Positions 9,356-19,284 of a DNA stretch of 64,000 nucleotides are shown piece by piece. How positions within the stretch are numbered: the first letter of the stretch is position 1; the number at the start of each line of letters is the position of its first letter. Below the pieces are notes generated by a model, which saw nothing but the letters and a program-made list of their open reading frames with translations, made no database searches and was not told the DNA's origin. Source of the stretch: Spirosoma validum (lineage in GTDB: Bacteria > Bacteroidota > Bacteroidia > Cytophagales > Spirosomataceae); the NCBI RefSeq assembly GCF_014699035.1, contig NZ_JACXAA010000001.1, positions 496,001 through 560,000 of the forward strand, read 5' to 3'. A program made the translations under genes and the position numbers.

Positions 9356-10240
9356 TTAGGCGCTAGCCAGCGCTTCAGCGCCACCCACGATTTCAAGAAT
9401 TTCGGTCGTAATGGCGGCCTGACGGGTTCGGTTATAGACTAACTTCAGTTCTTTCAGCAGTTCACCAGCATTGTCCGTTGCTTTGTCCATCGCGGTCATC
9501 CGAGCACCGTGTTCAGATGCGTTAGAATCCAGCACAGCTTTGTACAACTGAGTTTTGATAGTTTTCGGAATCAGTTCGGTAACGATCTCCTCTTCCGACG
9601 GCTCAAAAATGTAATTAATCGAAGCCGACGTACTGCCCGGAGCCGCTGTGGCCACAATGGGTAACATCTGCTCAGTCCGTAAAATCTGCACAGCAGCGTT
9701 CCGGAATTCATTATAAATAACTTCGACTACGTCGAAACGTCCATTAGCAAAGCCTTCCATCGCTTCTTCAGCAGCAGCCCGGACAGTGGCAAAATTCAGC
9801 GAAGTAAAAGCCTCAACGTGATTCTTATTCACCTTAAAGCCCCGGCGCTGGAATGCTTCCGCTCCCTTTTTACCGATCGCCATGATTTCGACATTACCCG
9901 AACGAGCCTGCGCCGAGTATTTTTCGTCCATCAGCGCCAGTGCAGCTTTTACCACGTTGGAATTAAAAGCACCGCATAGACCACGATCCGATGTAACGAC
10001 GATAAGCAATACCCGATCAATAGGACGAGCTTGCTTGTAAGGGCTTTCCGATGCCGTTTCAGCACCTGCCGAAACTGTACCGAGCATTTGCGACAGCTTC
10101 TGCGCGTAAGGCCGCAATTGCGTAATGTTATCCTGCGCCCGACGCAACTTAGCAGCTGATACCATCTTCATTGCTTTGGTAATCTGCTGAGTCGAGTTAA
10201 TCGAAGCAATCCGAGCGCGTACTTCTTTCAGTGAGGCCAT
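9356..10240 (-). CDS. atpG: ATP synthase F1 gamma subunit
   Basis: 294 residues with the hallmark N-terminal helix (MASLKEVRARIASINSTQQI then TKAMKMVSAAKL) and C-terminal helix (ASEHGARMTAMDKATDNAGE then LLKELKLVYNRTRQAAITTE). Both form the central rotating coiled-coil stalk of F1. Length is normal for the family. It follows atpA with a 95-base gap holding a long inverted repeat. The other F-type subunit genes are not in the window. Confidence 0.96.
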   Translation of the reverse strand: MASLKEVRARIASINSTQQITKAMKMVSAAKLRRAQDNITQLRPYAQKLSQMLGTVSAGAETASESPYKQARPIDRVLLIVVTSDRGLCGAFNSNVVKAALALMDEKYSAQARSGNVEIMAIGKKGAEAFQRRGFKVNKNHVEAFTSLNFATVRAAAEEAMEGFANGRFDVVEVIYNEFRNAAVQILRTEQMLPIVATAAPGSTSASINYIFEPSEEEIVTELIPKTIKTQLYKAVLDSNASEHGARMTAMDKATDNAGELLKELKLVYNRTRQAAITTEILEIVGGAEALASA

Positions 10241-10250
10241 TTTTGTAATC

Positions 10251-10331
10251 AGTCAACAGTCGTCAGTCGTCAGTCGATAGGCTAGGTAACTTTATCTATT
10301 ACCCGAAACTATCGACTGACGACTATTGACT
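10251..10331. repeat. long imperfect inverted repeat between atpA and atpG
   Basis: Left arm 10251-10280 and right arm 10309-10331 are complementary apart from one extra 7-base word (tcagtcg) in the left arm and one mismatch. The arms are built from tandem copies of the word gtcgtca/tcagtcg. In RNA it would form a stem of more than 20 bp between the two cistrons. No T-tract follows, so it looks like an attenuating or stability hairpin, or a mobile palindromic repeat. Confidence 0.75.
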
Positions 10332-10335
10332 AATT

Positions 10336-11910
10336 TTAGTATTGTGCTGAGAGATCGGCGGCTACTTTCTTCAACGTTGCAGTAGCCTCGTCGGTTATTT
10401 TACCAGCCCGGAGATCTTCCAGAACCTTCGGATACTGCGCCCTTAGTACCATCGCGAACTCGCTTTCAAACGCCTTCACTTTGTTGACTGGCACTTTATC
10501 GAGCAAACCATTCGTCGACGCGTAAATAATAGCCACTTGCTGTTCAACCGGAACCGGCGAATACTGCGGTTGTTTCAACATTTCCTGGTTCCGTCGACCA
10601 CGCTCAATCGTCAGCTTAGTGGACGCATCAAGGTCAGAGCCAAACTTAGCAAACGCTTCCAACTCGCGGAACTGAGCCTGATCGAGTTTCAGCGTACCAG
10701 CCACTTTTTTCATCGACTTGATCTGCGCATTACCACCCACACGCGATACCGAAATACCTACGTTGATGGCTGGCCGGATACCTGAGTTAAACAAGTTCGA
10801 CTCCAGGAAGATTTGACCATCGGTGATCGAAATTACGTTCGTCGGAATGTAAGCTGATACGTCACCCGCCTGCGTTTCGATAATTGGCAACGCTGTCAGT
10901 GAACCACCGCCTTTTACCTTGTCTTTCAGACTTGGTGGCAGGTCGTTCATATTTTTAGCAATTTCGTCGTTACTATTGACTTTAGCAGCCCGCTCCAGTA
11001 ACCGGCTGTGCAGATAGAATACGTCTCCAGGATAAGCCTCACGGCCTGGTGGCCGACGCAGCAACAGCGATACTTCACGATAAGCTACGGCCTGCTTCGA
11101 CAGATCGTCATACACAACCAGTGCTGGACGACCTGTGTCACGGAAGAACTCACCGATGGCAGCTCCCGTAAATGGCGCGAAGAACTGCATCGGTGAAGGA
11201 TCTGATGCATTGGCTGATACGACCACCGTATAGTCCATCGCTCCCGCTTTACGTAGCGTTTGCTCTACCTGCTTTACGGTCGACGCTTTCTGCCCGCAGG
11301 CAACGTAGATACAATAAACAGGCTGGCCTTTGTCGTAAAATTCTTTCTGGTTGATGATGGTATCGATAGCCACAGCGGTTTTACCCGTCTGACGGTCACC
11401 AATAATCAACTCCCGCTGACCACGACCGATGGGAATCATAGCATCGATAGCCTTGATACCCGTTTGCAGTGGCTCATTTACCGGCTGGCGGAAAATTACG
11501 CCCGGCGCTTTCCGTTCCAGCGGCATTTGAAACAGTTCGCCCTGGATTGGGCCCATACCGTCTATTGGCAGACCAAGCGTATTGACAACGCGGCCAAGAA
11601 TACCATCACCTACATTAACGTAAGCAATCTGATCGGTACGTTTAACTGTGTCACCTTCTTTAATGTCTGAATAATCACCGAGCAATACGGCACCAACATT
11701 ATCTTCTTCCAGGTTCAGAGCCATGGCCTGAAGCCCATTGTCGAACGACAGCAATTCACCGGCCTGCACCTTCGAGAGGCCGTAGATACGCGCTACGCCG
11801 TCGCCGATTTGCAGCACCGTACCGACTTCTTCGAGTTCAGCCTCGGTTTGGGTTCCGGCCAGTTGCTGGCGCAGAATGGCTGATATCTCGTCGGGTCTTA
11901 CGGATTCCAT
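10336..11910 (-). CDS. atpA: ATP synthase F1 alpha subunit
   Basis: 524 residues. Beta-barrel N-domain, then a nucleotide-binding domain with P-loop GDRQTGKTA and the alpha-specific [19 protein letters not shown] segment, then a helical C-domain. Non-catalytic nucleotide-binding subunit of F1; length and motifs are normal. It begins a two-gene unit with atpG that has its own promoter, rather than sitting downstream of atpH as in the common atpBEFHAG order. Confidence 0.97.
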   Translation of the reverse strand: MESVRPDEISAILRQQLAGTQTEAELEEVGTVLQIGDGVARIYGLSKVQAGELLSFDNGLQAMALNLEEDNVGAVLLGDYSDIKEGDTVKRTDQIAYVNVGDGILGRVVNTLGLPIDGMGPIQGELFQMPLERKAPGVIFRQPVNEPLQTGIKAIDAMIPIGRGQRELIIGDRQTGKTAVAIDTIINQKEFYDKGQPVYCIYVACGQKASTVKQVEQTLRKAGAMDYTVVVSANASDPSPMQFFAPFTGAAIGEFFRDTGRPALVVYDDLSKQAVAYREVSLLLRRPPGREAYPGDVFYLHSRLLERAAKVNSNDEIAKNMNDLPPSLKDKVKGGGSLTALPIIETQAGDVSAYIPTNVISITDGQIFLESNLFNSGIRPAINVGISVSRVGGNAQIKSMKKVAGTLKLDQAQFRELEAFAKFGSDLDASTKLTIERGRRNQEMLKQPQYSPVPVEQQVAIIYASTNGLLDKVPVNKVKAFESEFAMVLRAQYPKVLEDLRAGKITDEATATLKKVAADLSAQY

Positions 11911-11948
11911 ATGTATAAAAAGAGATTTTTAAGATTGATTTTCGGCCG

Positions 11949-11956
11949 CAAAGGTA
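11949..11956 (-). promoter_or_regulatory. -7 promoter element for atpA
   Basis: Read leftward, TACCTTTG lies 39 bases before the atpA start, preceded by an A/T-rich stretch. It supports independent transcription of atpAG. Confidence 0.7.
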
Positions 11957-12261
11957 CGATTAAAATTTAATAAAAACTTGTTCTCTCGTATAATTAGCGG
12001 CTGAATGTTAGACTTTTCCAATAAAGCACGTCTGTAGTATCAAACCGCTAGCAGCCGTAGAAAACCGTTCGTCCACATTCAGGCTATTTTCGATAAATAA
12101 TCCTAGCGAATACAGGCTAAAAAAGGTATTTTTATCGTTCGATCCTTTACAATCAATGGTAAACGAAATTTTACCAAAACCTTAGGTTGCCAAACTTTTC
12201 TGCTACCTATTCACGTTTTATTAACAAATCAGTTATTGCTTTACTCCTTTTGCTTATTCGC

Positions 12262-13038
12262 ATGAAGTTCAACCAATGGATGCTGGCCGGTATTGTTACG
12301 GCCATTTTTACCACCGGATCTGCCACCGCTCAAACCAAGAAACCCGTTGCTACGAAACCAACCTCTGGTGCTAAACCGACCGCTTCGACCAGAGTAGGCC
12401 CAACTACCACTGCGCTAACCTCTACGCAGGATTCAATCAGTTATAGCATTGGGCTGTTTATGGCGCAGAACCTAAAACAACAAGGGATAAAAGACCTAAA
12501 TAATGCATTGCTGATGCGGGGTCTGGATGATGCGCTGAAGGGTCAAAAAACGCAATTAACGCAGGACCAGGCTGGGCAGGTCATGCAGAACTTCATGCAG
12601 AAACAGATGCTTGTCCGTAATGCTGAAGCCACCCAGGCATCAGCCGAAAACAAAAAAATAGGCTCTGCCTTTCTGACCGAGAACAAAGCTAAAGCTGGTG
12701 TAGTTACCACCGCCAGCGGTTTACAGTATTCTATTGAAAAAGAAGGTACTGGCGCTAAACCAACAGCCACCGATCGGGTTAAAGTACATTATACTGGTCG
12801 GTTACTCGATGGTAAAGTGTTCGATAGTTCGGTTGAGCGCGGCCAGCCTGCTGAATTTGGAGTTGGAGAAGTGATCAGAGGCTGGACAGAAGCGCTCCAA
12901 CTCATGCCTGTCGGCTCGAAATGGAAGCTGTACATACCTTCTGATTTGGCTTATGGTGATCGTGGTGCGGGTGCTGATATTAAACCTGGTTCCACACTGG
13001 TATTCGATGTAGAGTTGCTTGATATTGTTAAACAATGA
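12262..13038 (+). CDS. periplasmic FKBP-type peptidyl-prolyl isomerase
   Basis: The ATG at 12262 is preferred over the TTG at 12187 because it gives a normal signal peptide (MKFNQWMLAG, cleavage near ATAQ|TK). A Pro/Thr/Lys-rich linker follows, then the helical FKBP dimerisation domain (about residues 50-140, SYSIGLFMAQNL) and the FKBP catalytic domain (about 150-258: VHYTGRLLDGKVFDSS, FGVGEVIRGWTEALQLMPVG, LAYGDRG). This is the FkpA/Mip layout. Likely periplasmic folding catalyst. It is followed by a long inverted repeat and the Prc protease, another envelope quality-control factor. Confidence 0.92.
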   Translation: MKFNQWMLAGIVTAIFTTGSATAQTKKPVATKPTSGAKPTASTRVGPTTTALTSTQDSISYSIGLFMAQNLKQQGIKDLNNALLMRGLDDALKGQKTQLTQDQAGQVMQNFMQKQMLVRNAEATQASAENKKIGSAFLTENKAKAGVVTTASGLQYSIEKEGTGAKPTATDRVKVHYTGRLLDGKVFDSSVERGQPAEFGVGEVIRGWTEALQLMPVGSKWKLYIPSDLAYGDRGAGADIKPGSTLVFDVELLDIVKQ

Positions 13039-13119
13039 GTGAATTGTGAGTGAGCCAATGAGTGAATAACAAAACAGTGTTGATTATTCGCTCATTGGCT
13101 CATTTACTCATTCGCAATT
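13036..13119. repeat. imperfect inverted repeat built of short tandem words
   Basis: Left arm 13036-13068 overlaps the stop codon of the isomerase gene; right arm is 13085-13119. The arms pair over about 27 bases, with one extra 8-base unit (gagtaaat-like) in the right arm. They consist of repeated gagtgaat/gagccaat words. Confidence 0.75.
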
Positions 13120-13135
13120 AACCTGGGTAGTATAG

Positions 13136-15226
13136 ATGAAGAAGTATCTGGTAACCCTTGTGCCCGTGCTGATGCTAAGCTTTCAGCCGGATTCGCCATC
13201 AGGAGCGTCTACGTTAGGTAGCGCAACGCTGAGAGTAGCGCCAACCTCATCTGCGGTAGATGATTTAAAGCCGTCGATCTCGCAGGAGAAAGTAGAAACG
13301 CTGGTAGCAAAACTGCTAACGACCTATCACTACCGGAAGGTACGGCTCAATGACTCTTTATCGTCAGTTGTCTGGGATAACTACCTTAAGGAAGTGGATG
13401 GTAATAAGACGTATCTGCTAGCGTCAGACGTAGCAGCATTTGAGAAATATCGCTATCAGATTGATGATGCCCTTATCAATGGCGACTTAACAGCGGCCTA
13501 CGATATATATAACGTGTTTCGTCAGCGCTATAAGGAACGTAGTGAATTCATCAAAGAGCAATTAAAAACGCCCTTTACGTTTACAGCAGACGAGAGCTTT
13601 AATACCGACCGGGATAAGGCCCCCTGGCCTAAAACGGTTGAAGAGCAAAATGATCTGTGGCGCAAAATCCTGAAAAATCAGGAGCTTGAACTACGCTTAG
13701 GGAATCGCAAGGATAGTGTTGTTGCCGCAACCATGAAGCAACGGTACACGAATCTTGACAAAGCCATCAATCGTATCAAAAGTGCAGACGTATTTCAGAT
13801 TTATATGAACTCGTTTGCTGAAGCGCTTGATCCACACACCAATTATTTTTCACCGAACAACGCCGATCGTTTCAATCAGGAGATGAGCCAATCGCTGGAA
13901 GGAATTGGTGCTATGCTACAGGAAGATGGTGAATACATAAAAATCACCAGCGTTCTGCCGGGAGGCCCAGCCTTTAAAAGTAATTTGCTGAAGGTTAACG
14001 ATAAGATAGCAGGCGTAGCGCAGGGTGATAATGGAGCAATAGTTAACACCATGAACTGGCAGGTCGATGAGGTTGTCAAACTCATTAAAGGGCCCAAAGG
14101 TACAGTTGTGCGATTGCATGTAATCTCACCTGATGCCCTGGCGGGTGCTCCACCAAAAGAGATTCGACTGGTTCGCGAGAAAATAAAGCTGGAGGAACAA
14201 CGAGCTAAGAAAGAAGTCATTGAAGTCTCGGATAATGGTAAACCGTTCAAAATTGGGGTTATCAATATTCCCATGTTCTATCGTGACTTTGAAGGTGCCC
14301 GTAAGCATGAGCAAGGCTTCAGCAGCACGACCAGCGACGTAAAGAAATTTATCGACGAGCTAAAAGGCGAGAAAGTTGATGGTATTGTGATTGACCTGCG
14401 CGATAACGGCGGGGGCTCTCTTACGGAAGCTATTGACCTTACAGGATTATTTATCCCAAAAGGCCCAGTCGTACAAGTACGCGAATCAACTGGTGAAACT
14501 GAAGTCTACACTGATCCAGATCCATCCGTAACGTATGATGGCCCAATGGCGGTTCTGGTAAACCGCTTCAGCGCATCGGCTTCGGAGATTTTTGCGGCTG
14601 CTATCCAGGACTACAAACGCGGTATTATTGTTGGTGGTCAGACTTTCGGCAAAGGCACCGTACAGACATTAATCGACCTGAACAGATGGCTTCCGAAAGA
14701 ACCAGAGAAAGTCGGTCAGGTTAAAATGACGATCCAGAAATTCTATCGCATCAACGGTAGTAGCACCCAGCACAAAGGTGTAACGCCTGATATCGAACTG
14801 CCATCGGCTTTTTCAGCCGAAGAATACGGTGAAAGTTCGCAAAAAAGCGCTCTTCCCTGGGATCAGATCAATTCGACTCGCTACGAACAATCACGGGGTA
14901 TCGATGATAAAATTCTGGCCCGTCTTCGTGACCGCTTTGATCAGCGGCTCAAATCAGATCCTGAACTAAAGCAATTATCGCAGGATTTGGCTGATTTCAA
15001 GAAGGCGAAAGAGAACACAGTTGTTTCGCTGCAGGAGGTGAAACGTCGTAAAGAACGTGAAGAGGCTGAACGCAAACGGGCTGCCGCGAACAAAGTGTCG
15101 CAGGTAAGTGCTCCGATCGATGAAACCGGTACACCTTCACCGAATGCACCTAAGAAGAAGAAAGATTTGTATCTCAATGAGGCAGGCTTAGTGCTGGCTG
15201 ATTATATCTTAGCGGTGAATAAATAA
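13136..15226 (+). CDS. prc: carboxy-terminal processing protease Prc (S41A)
   Basis: 696 residues with a signal peptide, an N-terminal helical Tsp domain (about 45-235), a PDZ domain (about 245-340), the S41 peptidase core, and the Lys/Glu-rich C-terminal domain. The catalytic dyad is Ser481 (in FSASASEIFAAA) and Lys506 (FGKGTVQ). This is the long Tsp/Prc type rather than the shorter CtpA type. It removes or trims C-terminal tails of periplasmic proteins and, in relatives, regulates peptidoglycan hydrolases. It probably forms a transcription unit with the FKBP isomerase 97 bases upstream, since the terminator lies only after it. Confidence 0.95.
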   Translation: MKKYLVTLVPVLMLSFQPDSPSGASTLGSATLRVAPTSSAVDDLKPSISQEKVETLVAKLLTTYHYRKVRLNDSLSSVVWDNYLKEVDGNKTYLLASDVAAFEKYRYQIDDALINGDLTAAYDIYNVFRQRYKERSEFIKEQLKTPFTFTADESFNTDRDKAPWPKTVEEQNDLWRKILKNQELELRLGNRKDSVVAATMKQRYTNLDKAINRIKSADVFQIYMNSFAEALDPHTNYFSPNNADRFNQEMSQSLEGIGAMLQEDGEYIKITSVLPGGPAFKSNLLKVNDKIAGVAQGDNGAIVNTMNWQVDEVVKLIKGPKGTVVRLHVISPDALAGAPPKEIRLVREKIKLEEQRAKKEVIEVSDNGKPFKIGVINIPMFYRDFEGARKHEQGFSSTTSDVKKFIDELKGEKVDGIVIDLRDNGGGSLTEAIDLTGLFIPKGPVVQVRESTGETEVYTDPDPSVTYDGPMAVLVNRFSASASEIFAAAIQDYKRGIIVGGQTFGKGTVQTLIDLNRWLPKEPEKVGQVKMTIQKFYRINGSSTQHKGVTPDIELPSAFSAEEYGESSQKSALPWDQINSTRYEQSRGIDDKILARLRDRFDQRLKSDPELKQLSQDLADFKKAKENTVVSLQEVKRRKEREEAERKRAAANKVSQVSAPIDETGTPSPNAPKKKKDLYLNEAGLVLADYILAVNK

Positions 15227-15247
15227 GGACCTGTAAGGAAAATACAC

Positions 15248-15297
15248 AATACAGAAAGGCCCGCTTGGCAAATTGCCGAGCGGGCCTTTCTGTATTG
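15248..15297 (+). terminator. strong terminator after prc
   Basis: Twenty-three-base arms (aatacagaaaggcccgc...) with one G-U position and a three-base loop. Confidence 0.88.
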
Positions 15298-15355
15298 TAG
15301 ATGCTACGTATCATAACTGTATAAATGGCCTTCCAGTTATACCAAACGTAACAAG

Positions 15356-15390
15356 CAAAAAATCGGAGCCCGTAAAGACTCCGATTTTAA
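15356..15390 (-). terminator. terminator of the marR-yceI unit
   Basis: aaaatcggag pairs with ctccgatttt around a ten-base loop; the leftward transcript ends in a run of T. Confidence 0.8.
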
Positions 15391-15442
15391 GTATAAAACT
15401 ATTTCTAAATGGGCTACGTGTTACTAGCCTATTTGCGGCTAA

Positions 15443-16009
15443 TTAGTTCTTAACCAACTCACCACTGGCGCGGATGCCGATTTCATCACTGACGACAGCT
15501 TCTGGAGCTTTACCTAACGTAAAGTCAGCCCGTTTTACTTCGCCCGTAACTTTAAATCCAGCTAACGTTTTCTTGCTTTGTGGGTTTGTTACAGGGCCCG
15601 TAATCACGGCATCGAGGGTTACCGGTTTTGTTACACCGTGCATGGTCAGGTCGCCCATGAGCTTGTATTTATTGCCGGATACCTTGCTGATCGACTTGCT
15701 TTTAAAAGCCAACGTTGGATATTTAGCAGCGTCGAAGAAATCAGCCGTTTTCAGGTGGCCATCACGCTTTTCCTGATTCGTGTTAACGCTATTTACATCC
15801 GCCGTTAATTCGATCTGAGCATCGGTGAAATCAGGTTTTGATGAGGTCATTTTCACATCGAAATCCTGAAATTTACCATCTACTTCCGACAACATCATGT
15901 GCGTTACTGTAAAGCCCAGGTTAGAATGTGCTTTATCGAGCGTCCAGGTTTGAGCAAAAGCGCCCGCTGACGAAAATAGCAGGGCCGCAGCCATAATCAC
16001 TTTTTTCAT
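15443..16009 (-). CDS. YceI family periplasmic lipid-binding protein
   Basis: 188 residues with a signal peptide (cleavage at AFAQ|TW). The mature protein begins with the family's W-x-x-D-x-x-H-S-x-x-x-F motif (WTLDKAHSNLGF) and contains GDLTMHGVTKPVTL, also characteristic. YceI proteins form a lipocalin-like barrel that binds isoprenoid-type lipids in the periplasm. The marR-type gene ends 47 bases upstream, so the regulator and YceI are probably co-transcribed. Confidence 0.93.
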   Translation of the reverse strand: MKKVIMAAALLFSSAGAFAQTWTLDKAHSNLGFTVTHMMLSEVDGKFQDFDVKMTSSKPDFTDAQIELTADVNSVNTNQEKRDGHLKTADFFDAAKYPTLAFKSKSISKVSGNKYKLMGDLTMHGVTKPVTLDAVITGPVTNPQSKKTLAGFKVTGEVKRADFTLGKAPEAVVSDEIGIRASGELVKN

Positions 16010-16056
16010 TGGTTGTATATAGATATATTAAGGTAAAAAAAACTCTACGTAATGAA

Positions 16057-16512
16057 TCAACCCCGGAATTTATCCAGCAGTTTGCTAAGCAACAAAGCCT
16101 CCTCCTCGGTCAATTTTTGCCGTTGCAAATCAGACCATTCCGTTAAATAAACATCGATCTTATCTAACAGATCCAGCCCTTTATCAGTAACCAAAACGTC
16201 AACCGCCCGACGATCGCTGGGGCATTCAGTACGTTGTACAAGTTGCTTAGCGACCAGTTTATCGACCAGTCTTGATGCATTCGACATCTTATCGAGCATC
16301 CGCTCAGTAATATCCGCCACTTTGATCGGGCTAGGATGCTGACCACGCAGAATTCTCAACACATTATACTGTTGTAGCGTAACCTTGAAAGGCTTCAATA
16401 CCCGCGTTTGACTATCCATCAGCCAGTTGCTGGTATAAATCAGATTCACCATAACCCGATGATAAGGCGTTCTAAACGGTATGGTTTGTTTGATATCGGT
16501 TTCGATAGACAT
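16057..16512 (-). CDS. MarR family transcriptional regulator
   Basis: The start is placed at 16512 (MSIETDIKQ) because the longer frame from 16530 would run through the promoter. The winged-helix core is clear: LKPFKVTLQQYNVLRILRG, then the recognition region IKVADITERMLDKMSNASRLVDKLVAKQLVQR, then the wing SDRRAVDVLVTDKG. About 150 residues, usual for the family. It is first in a two-gene unit with yceI and likely autoregulates it. The -7 element ends about five bases before the ATG, implying an almost leaderless mRNA. Confidence 0.9.
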   Translation of the reverse strand: MSIETDIKQTIPFRTPYHRVMVNLIYTSNWLMDSQTRVLKPFKVTLQQYNVLRILRGQHPSPIKVADITERMLDKMSNASRLVDKLVAKQLVQRTECPSDRRAVDVLVTDKGLDLLDKIDVYLTEWSDLQRQKLTEEEALLLSKLLDKFRG

Positions 16513-16516
16513 AGCA

Positions 16517-16548
16517 CAAAGATAATGCATATGTATTTAATGTAACAA
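16517..16548 (-). promoter_or_regulatory. promoter of marR-yceI
   Basis: Read leftward: TTG at 16548-16546, 21 bases, then TATCTTTG at 16524-16517. This matches the Bacteroidota -33/-7 arrangement. Confidence 0.75.
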
Positions 16549-16591
16549 CATTATATGAATTTAATTTCCATTATTTTTAATTATCTACTGA

Positions 16592-18625
16592 TTAACGGTA
16601 AGGAATAATTTGAGGGGCCGATACGTCGAAGTCGCGGAAACGTAGTGTTGGAACACCTTCAAAAGCCTGACGAAAAGGAATCGTATTATTAGGAATGTTG
16701 GGGTAATAGGCCAGACGAATCTGGAAACTTTCGAACGTTAAGTTTTCATTCCGCAAGCGGAAACCAATCCCATATCCCTGATAAAGAGGCCCCTGAAGCA
16801 ATGGCCTTTCGGGGAAACTCACTAAGCCCAGGTTAATGAATGAGATAAAAGCAACCCGAAAGCCAATCAGATTTAGTCGGGAAAATAGAATATTCTCATA
16901 GTTAACAAACCATCGTTTTGTGCCCCGTAATGCATCCGTATTGATTCCGATTCCATCGGTATTGATCCCGCTGCCAGTTCCTCCCAGCGAAATAAACTCA
17001 TTGTCGAAGCGATCGATGCCGGTGGTGTATCGCATATTGAAGAAGTGACGCATGTTTCCCCATTTGGTTTTTAGTAAGGGGCTGAAATAATTGGATTCAA
17101 AGGAAAAAACGCCCTGTTCCAACTGACCGCGACGACTGTAGCCTCCAAGGCCAATTAAACCATAGAGATAGCCCAACCGACGAATGTATTTACCCTGCGA
17201 AAAATTTACACCCGTATATAATCGCTTGCCAAGTTCGGCGTTGTCCAGACCTACAACGCCTACGACTGACTCCCCCACAGGTACGTCCTCTGTTCGGCCG
17301 AAGCCATAAATCAATACGTCACGCACGTATTTGCGCCGGGAGTACGCTACACTGAAAAGTGTAGTCCGGCTATCCTGATAGATTTGATTCGTATCCGCCG
17401 TTACGTCGGGGCGCCGAAGATACTCGTAGTTTGTGTTACGTAACGCAATAATGAGCCGGGAACGACCTGCTTCCTCAGAATTAGTCTTATAAAACAACCG
17501 GAACGAGCGACCAATCCATATATCGGTATAATTGTAACTTAGTGGCACCAGTACGGCGCTGTCGTTTTGACTAAAAATCCGGTTATTTATTTCCGTATGA
17601 TTTATCTCGAACGCCCCCGCGTATTTCATATCCGGGGTTAGAAATGGGCGATAAAGCTTAATGGCCATTTGCTTCAGATCACGCAGGTGCAGAAAATCCG
17701 CTTCAGCTGTTAGAAACGTTTTTGCAATGAAAGGCACTTTATACCGAGCCTGGTACTCTAATTTCTGACGCGGGTCGCCCCCAGCATAGTTAACCTGGGC
17801 AAAAAGCTGATGCCCCAATCCCCGAAAATTTAGTTGATCAAAACCAACGCTAAAGTTATTCAAGCCGCCAAAGCCGCCATTGGGGAGCAATGACCAGACA
17901 TCCTGCGTAATAACGTATACATCAACAAACTGCTTGCTACCGCTACGCGGTACGACCAGAATCCGGGCATCATGGAAGATTGATGTACTACGTAGTAAGC
18001 GTTCGTTATCACGCAGAACCGTTGGATTCAGTACGTCACCCTGCTGGAAAAGCAGGTATGAATTCCGTATAATGTGTTCACGGGTGTTGGTGTGAAAACG
18101 ATTCCCCGTTCGCTCAACCCAGTTAGCAGGCTTGCGTAACGTATCGTAGACGGTCTGCCCAAACACGGATAGTCGACGGATATAAATGTCCCCAATGATA
18201 CGTCCTTCGAATGCTTTAAATGGATTGACCTCGATCTGGTCTACTTCGCCTGTATTAATACGACTATTGTAAACATCCCGGAAAACAGCGTCATAAAGCT
18301 GTCGTGTCAGACGATGTTTATACATGCTCGCTTTAAGCTTCGTATAAAAAACGCTGTCGCGCTGAATTGTAATACTATCGGTCACAACTCGCGACAGCGG
18401 AGTCGCGAGCGAATCAATGGCACCGTATTCTACCGTTCCGGGCGCATGGACCCGGAGCAGATTTGGCGACAATTTCTGAAGCGTATCAGCTGATTTATGG
18501 ACCGTTTTGGGTTGAATGATCTCCTGCTGGGCAATAGCGTTGTTACCGCATCCGATACAAAGCATTACCCACACCATTAACTGGCGCCAGGCTGGCAAGT
18601 ATGCACTCGGATTCGGACGATTCAT
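16592..18625 (-). CDS. BamA/TamA-like outer-membrane beta-barrel protein
   Basis: 677 residues with an N-terminal signal region (cleavage near AIAQ|QE). Residues about 145-240 look like POTRA-type sequence (IGDIYIRRLSVFGQTVYDT, LRDNERLLRSTSIFHDARI, VDVYVITQDVW). The remaining 430 residues alternate as amphipathic strands rich in aromatics and end with a short aromatic/Arg C-terminus. This fits the Omp85 superfamily surface-antigen group. It is not the main BamA, which is longer and has five POTRA units. It is more likely an accessory assembly or export barrel. Monocistronic, leftward. Confidence 0.75.
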   Translation of the reverse strand: MNRPNPSAYLPAWRQLMVWVMLCIGCGNNAIAQQEIIQPKTVHKSADTLQKLSPNLLRVHAPGTVEYGAIDSLATPLSRVVTDSITIQRDSVFYTKLKASMYKHRLTRQLYDAVFRDVYNSRINTGEVDQIEVNPFKAFEGRIIGDIYIRRLSVFGQTVYDTLRKPANWVERTGNRFHTNTREHIIRNSYLLFQQGDVLNPTVLRDNERLLRSTSIFHDARILVVPRSGSKQFVDVYVITQDVWSLLPNGGFGGLNNFSVGFDQLNFRGLGHQLFAQVNYAGGDPRQKLEYQARYKVPFIAKTFLTAEADFLHLRDLKQMAIKLYRPFLTPDMKYAGAFEINHTEINNRIFSQNDSAVLVPLSYNYTDIWIGRSFRLFYKTNSEEAGRSRLIIALRNTNYEYLRRPDVTADTNQIYQDSRTTLFSVAYSRRKYVRDVLIYGFGRTEDVPVGESVVGVVGLDNAELGKRLYTGVNFSQGKYIRRLGYLYGLIGLGGYSRRGQLEQGVFSFESNYFSPLLKTKWGNMRHFFNMRYTTGIDRFDNEFISLGGTGSGINTDGIGINTDALRGTKRWFVNYENILFSRLNLIGFRVAFISFINLGLVSFPERPLLQGPLYQGYGIGFRLRNENLTFESFQIRLAYYPNIPNNTIPFRQAFEGVPTLRFRDFDVSAPQIIPYR

Positions 18626-18696
18626 AGGTTTATAAGAACGTCAGTTAGATGCGATTCAACATAAAGGTTTAATTAATTATTGTCAGCATCAACGGG

Positions 18697-19233
18697 TTAT
18701 GTATGTAATTGTTTCTGAAGCCAGAAATCTCGCTGTCGTTCGGAGCCAAATTGAAAATAATGGTAACCAAATCGTTCAAACCCCATTCGTTCATAAAAGG
18801 CCAGCGCCCGTTCGTTACGTTCCCAAACGCCGAGCCACACCGCGGCATACCCCTGTTTTTGCGCCCAATCAAGGCAATAGTCCATCAGCTTACGCCCTTG
18901 TCCCTGACCTATATGCGCCTGAGAAAGATAGATACGCTGAATCTCGATGGCTTTACCAAACTGTCGATATGCTTTGGGCATCTGACGAGGGGGTGTATGT
19001 CGACGTAGTTTGGCATAACCAATTGGGGTTCCGTCGGCTAAACTAACCAGAAAAAAAGTTGATTTAGGATCGGCTAGTTCAGCTTCCAGAATAGGAACAG
19101 TGATCGCCGACTGAACATACTCATCAACGAGTTCAGCGGGATTGTGAGGTGGTCCGAAAGCTTCGCGCATGGTGAGTGCAGCCAGATCGGCAAGCTGCTC
19201 TGCATCGGAAACAGTAGCGAGTCGAATAGTCAT
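18697..19233 (-). CDS. GNAT family N-acetyltransferase
   Basis: 178 residues. The acetyl-CoA binding motif A is LSQAHIGQGQGRKLMDYCL (consensus Q/R-x-x-G-x-G/A), and motif B is YAAVWLGVWERNERALAFYERMGF. Substrate is unknown; the sequence resembles the RimI/spermidine-acetyltransferase-like group. Its start is 79 bases from the divergent maf gene, so the two share a promoter region. Confidence 0.88.
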   Translation of the reverse strand: MTIRLATVSDAEQLADLAALTMREAFGPPHNPAELVDEYVQSAITVPILEAELADPKSTFFLVSLADGTPIGYAKLRRHTPPRQMPKAYRQFGKAIEIQRIYLSQAHIGQGQGRKLMDYCLDWAQKQGYAAVWLGVWERNERALAFYERMGFERFGYHYFQFGSERQRDFWLQKQLHT

Positions 19234-19284
19234 AACTTTGCTCTAATAAACTGACCAATGTACACATAAAGGCTGTATTTGGGC

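Noticed and set aside
11260..11670. 136-codon frame opposite atpA
   Set aside because: Shadow of a highly conserved gene.
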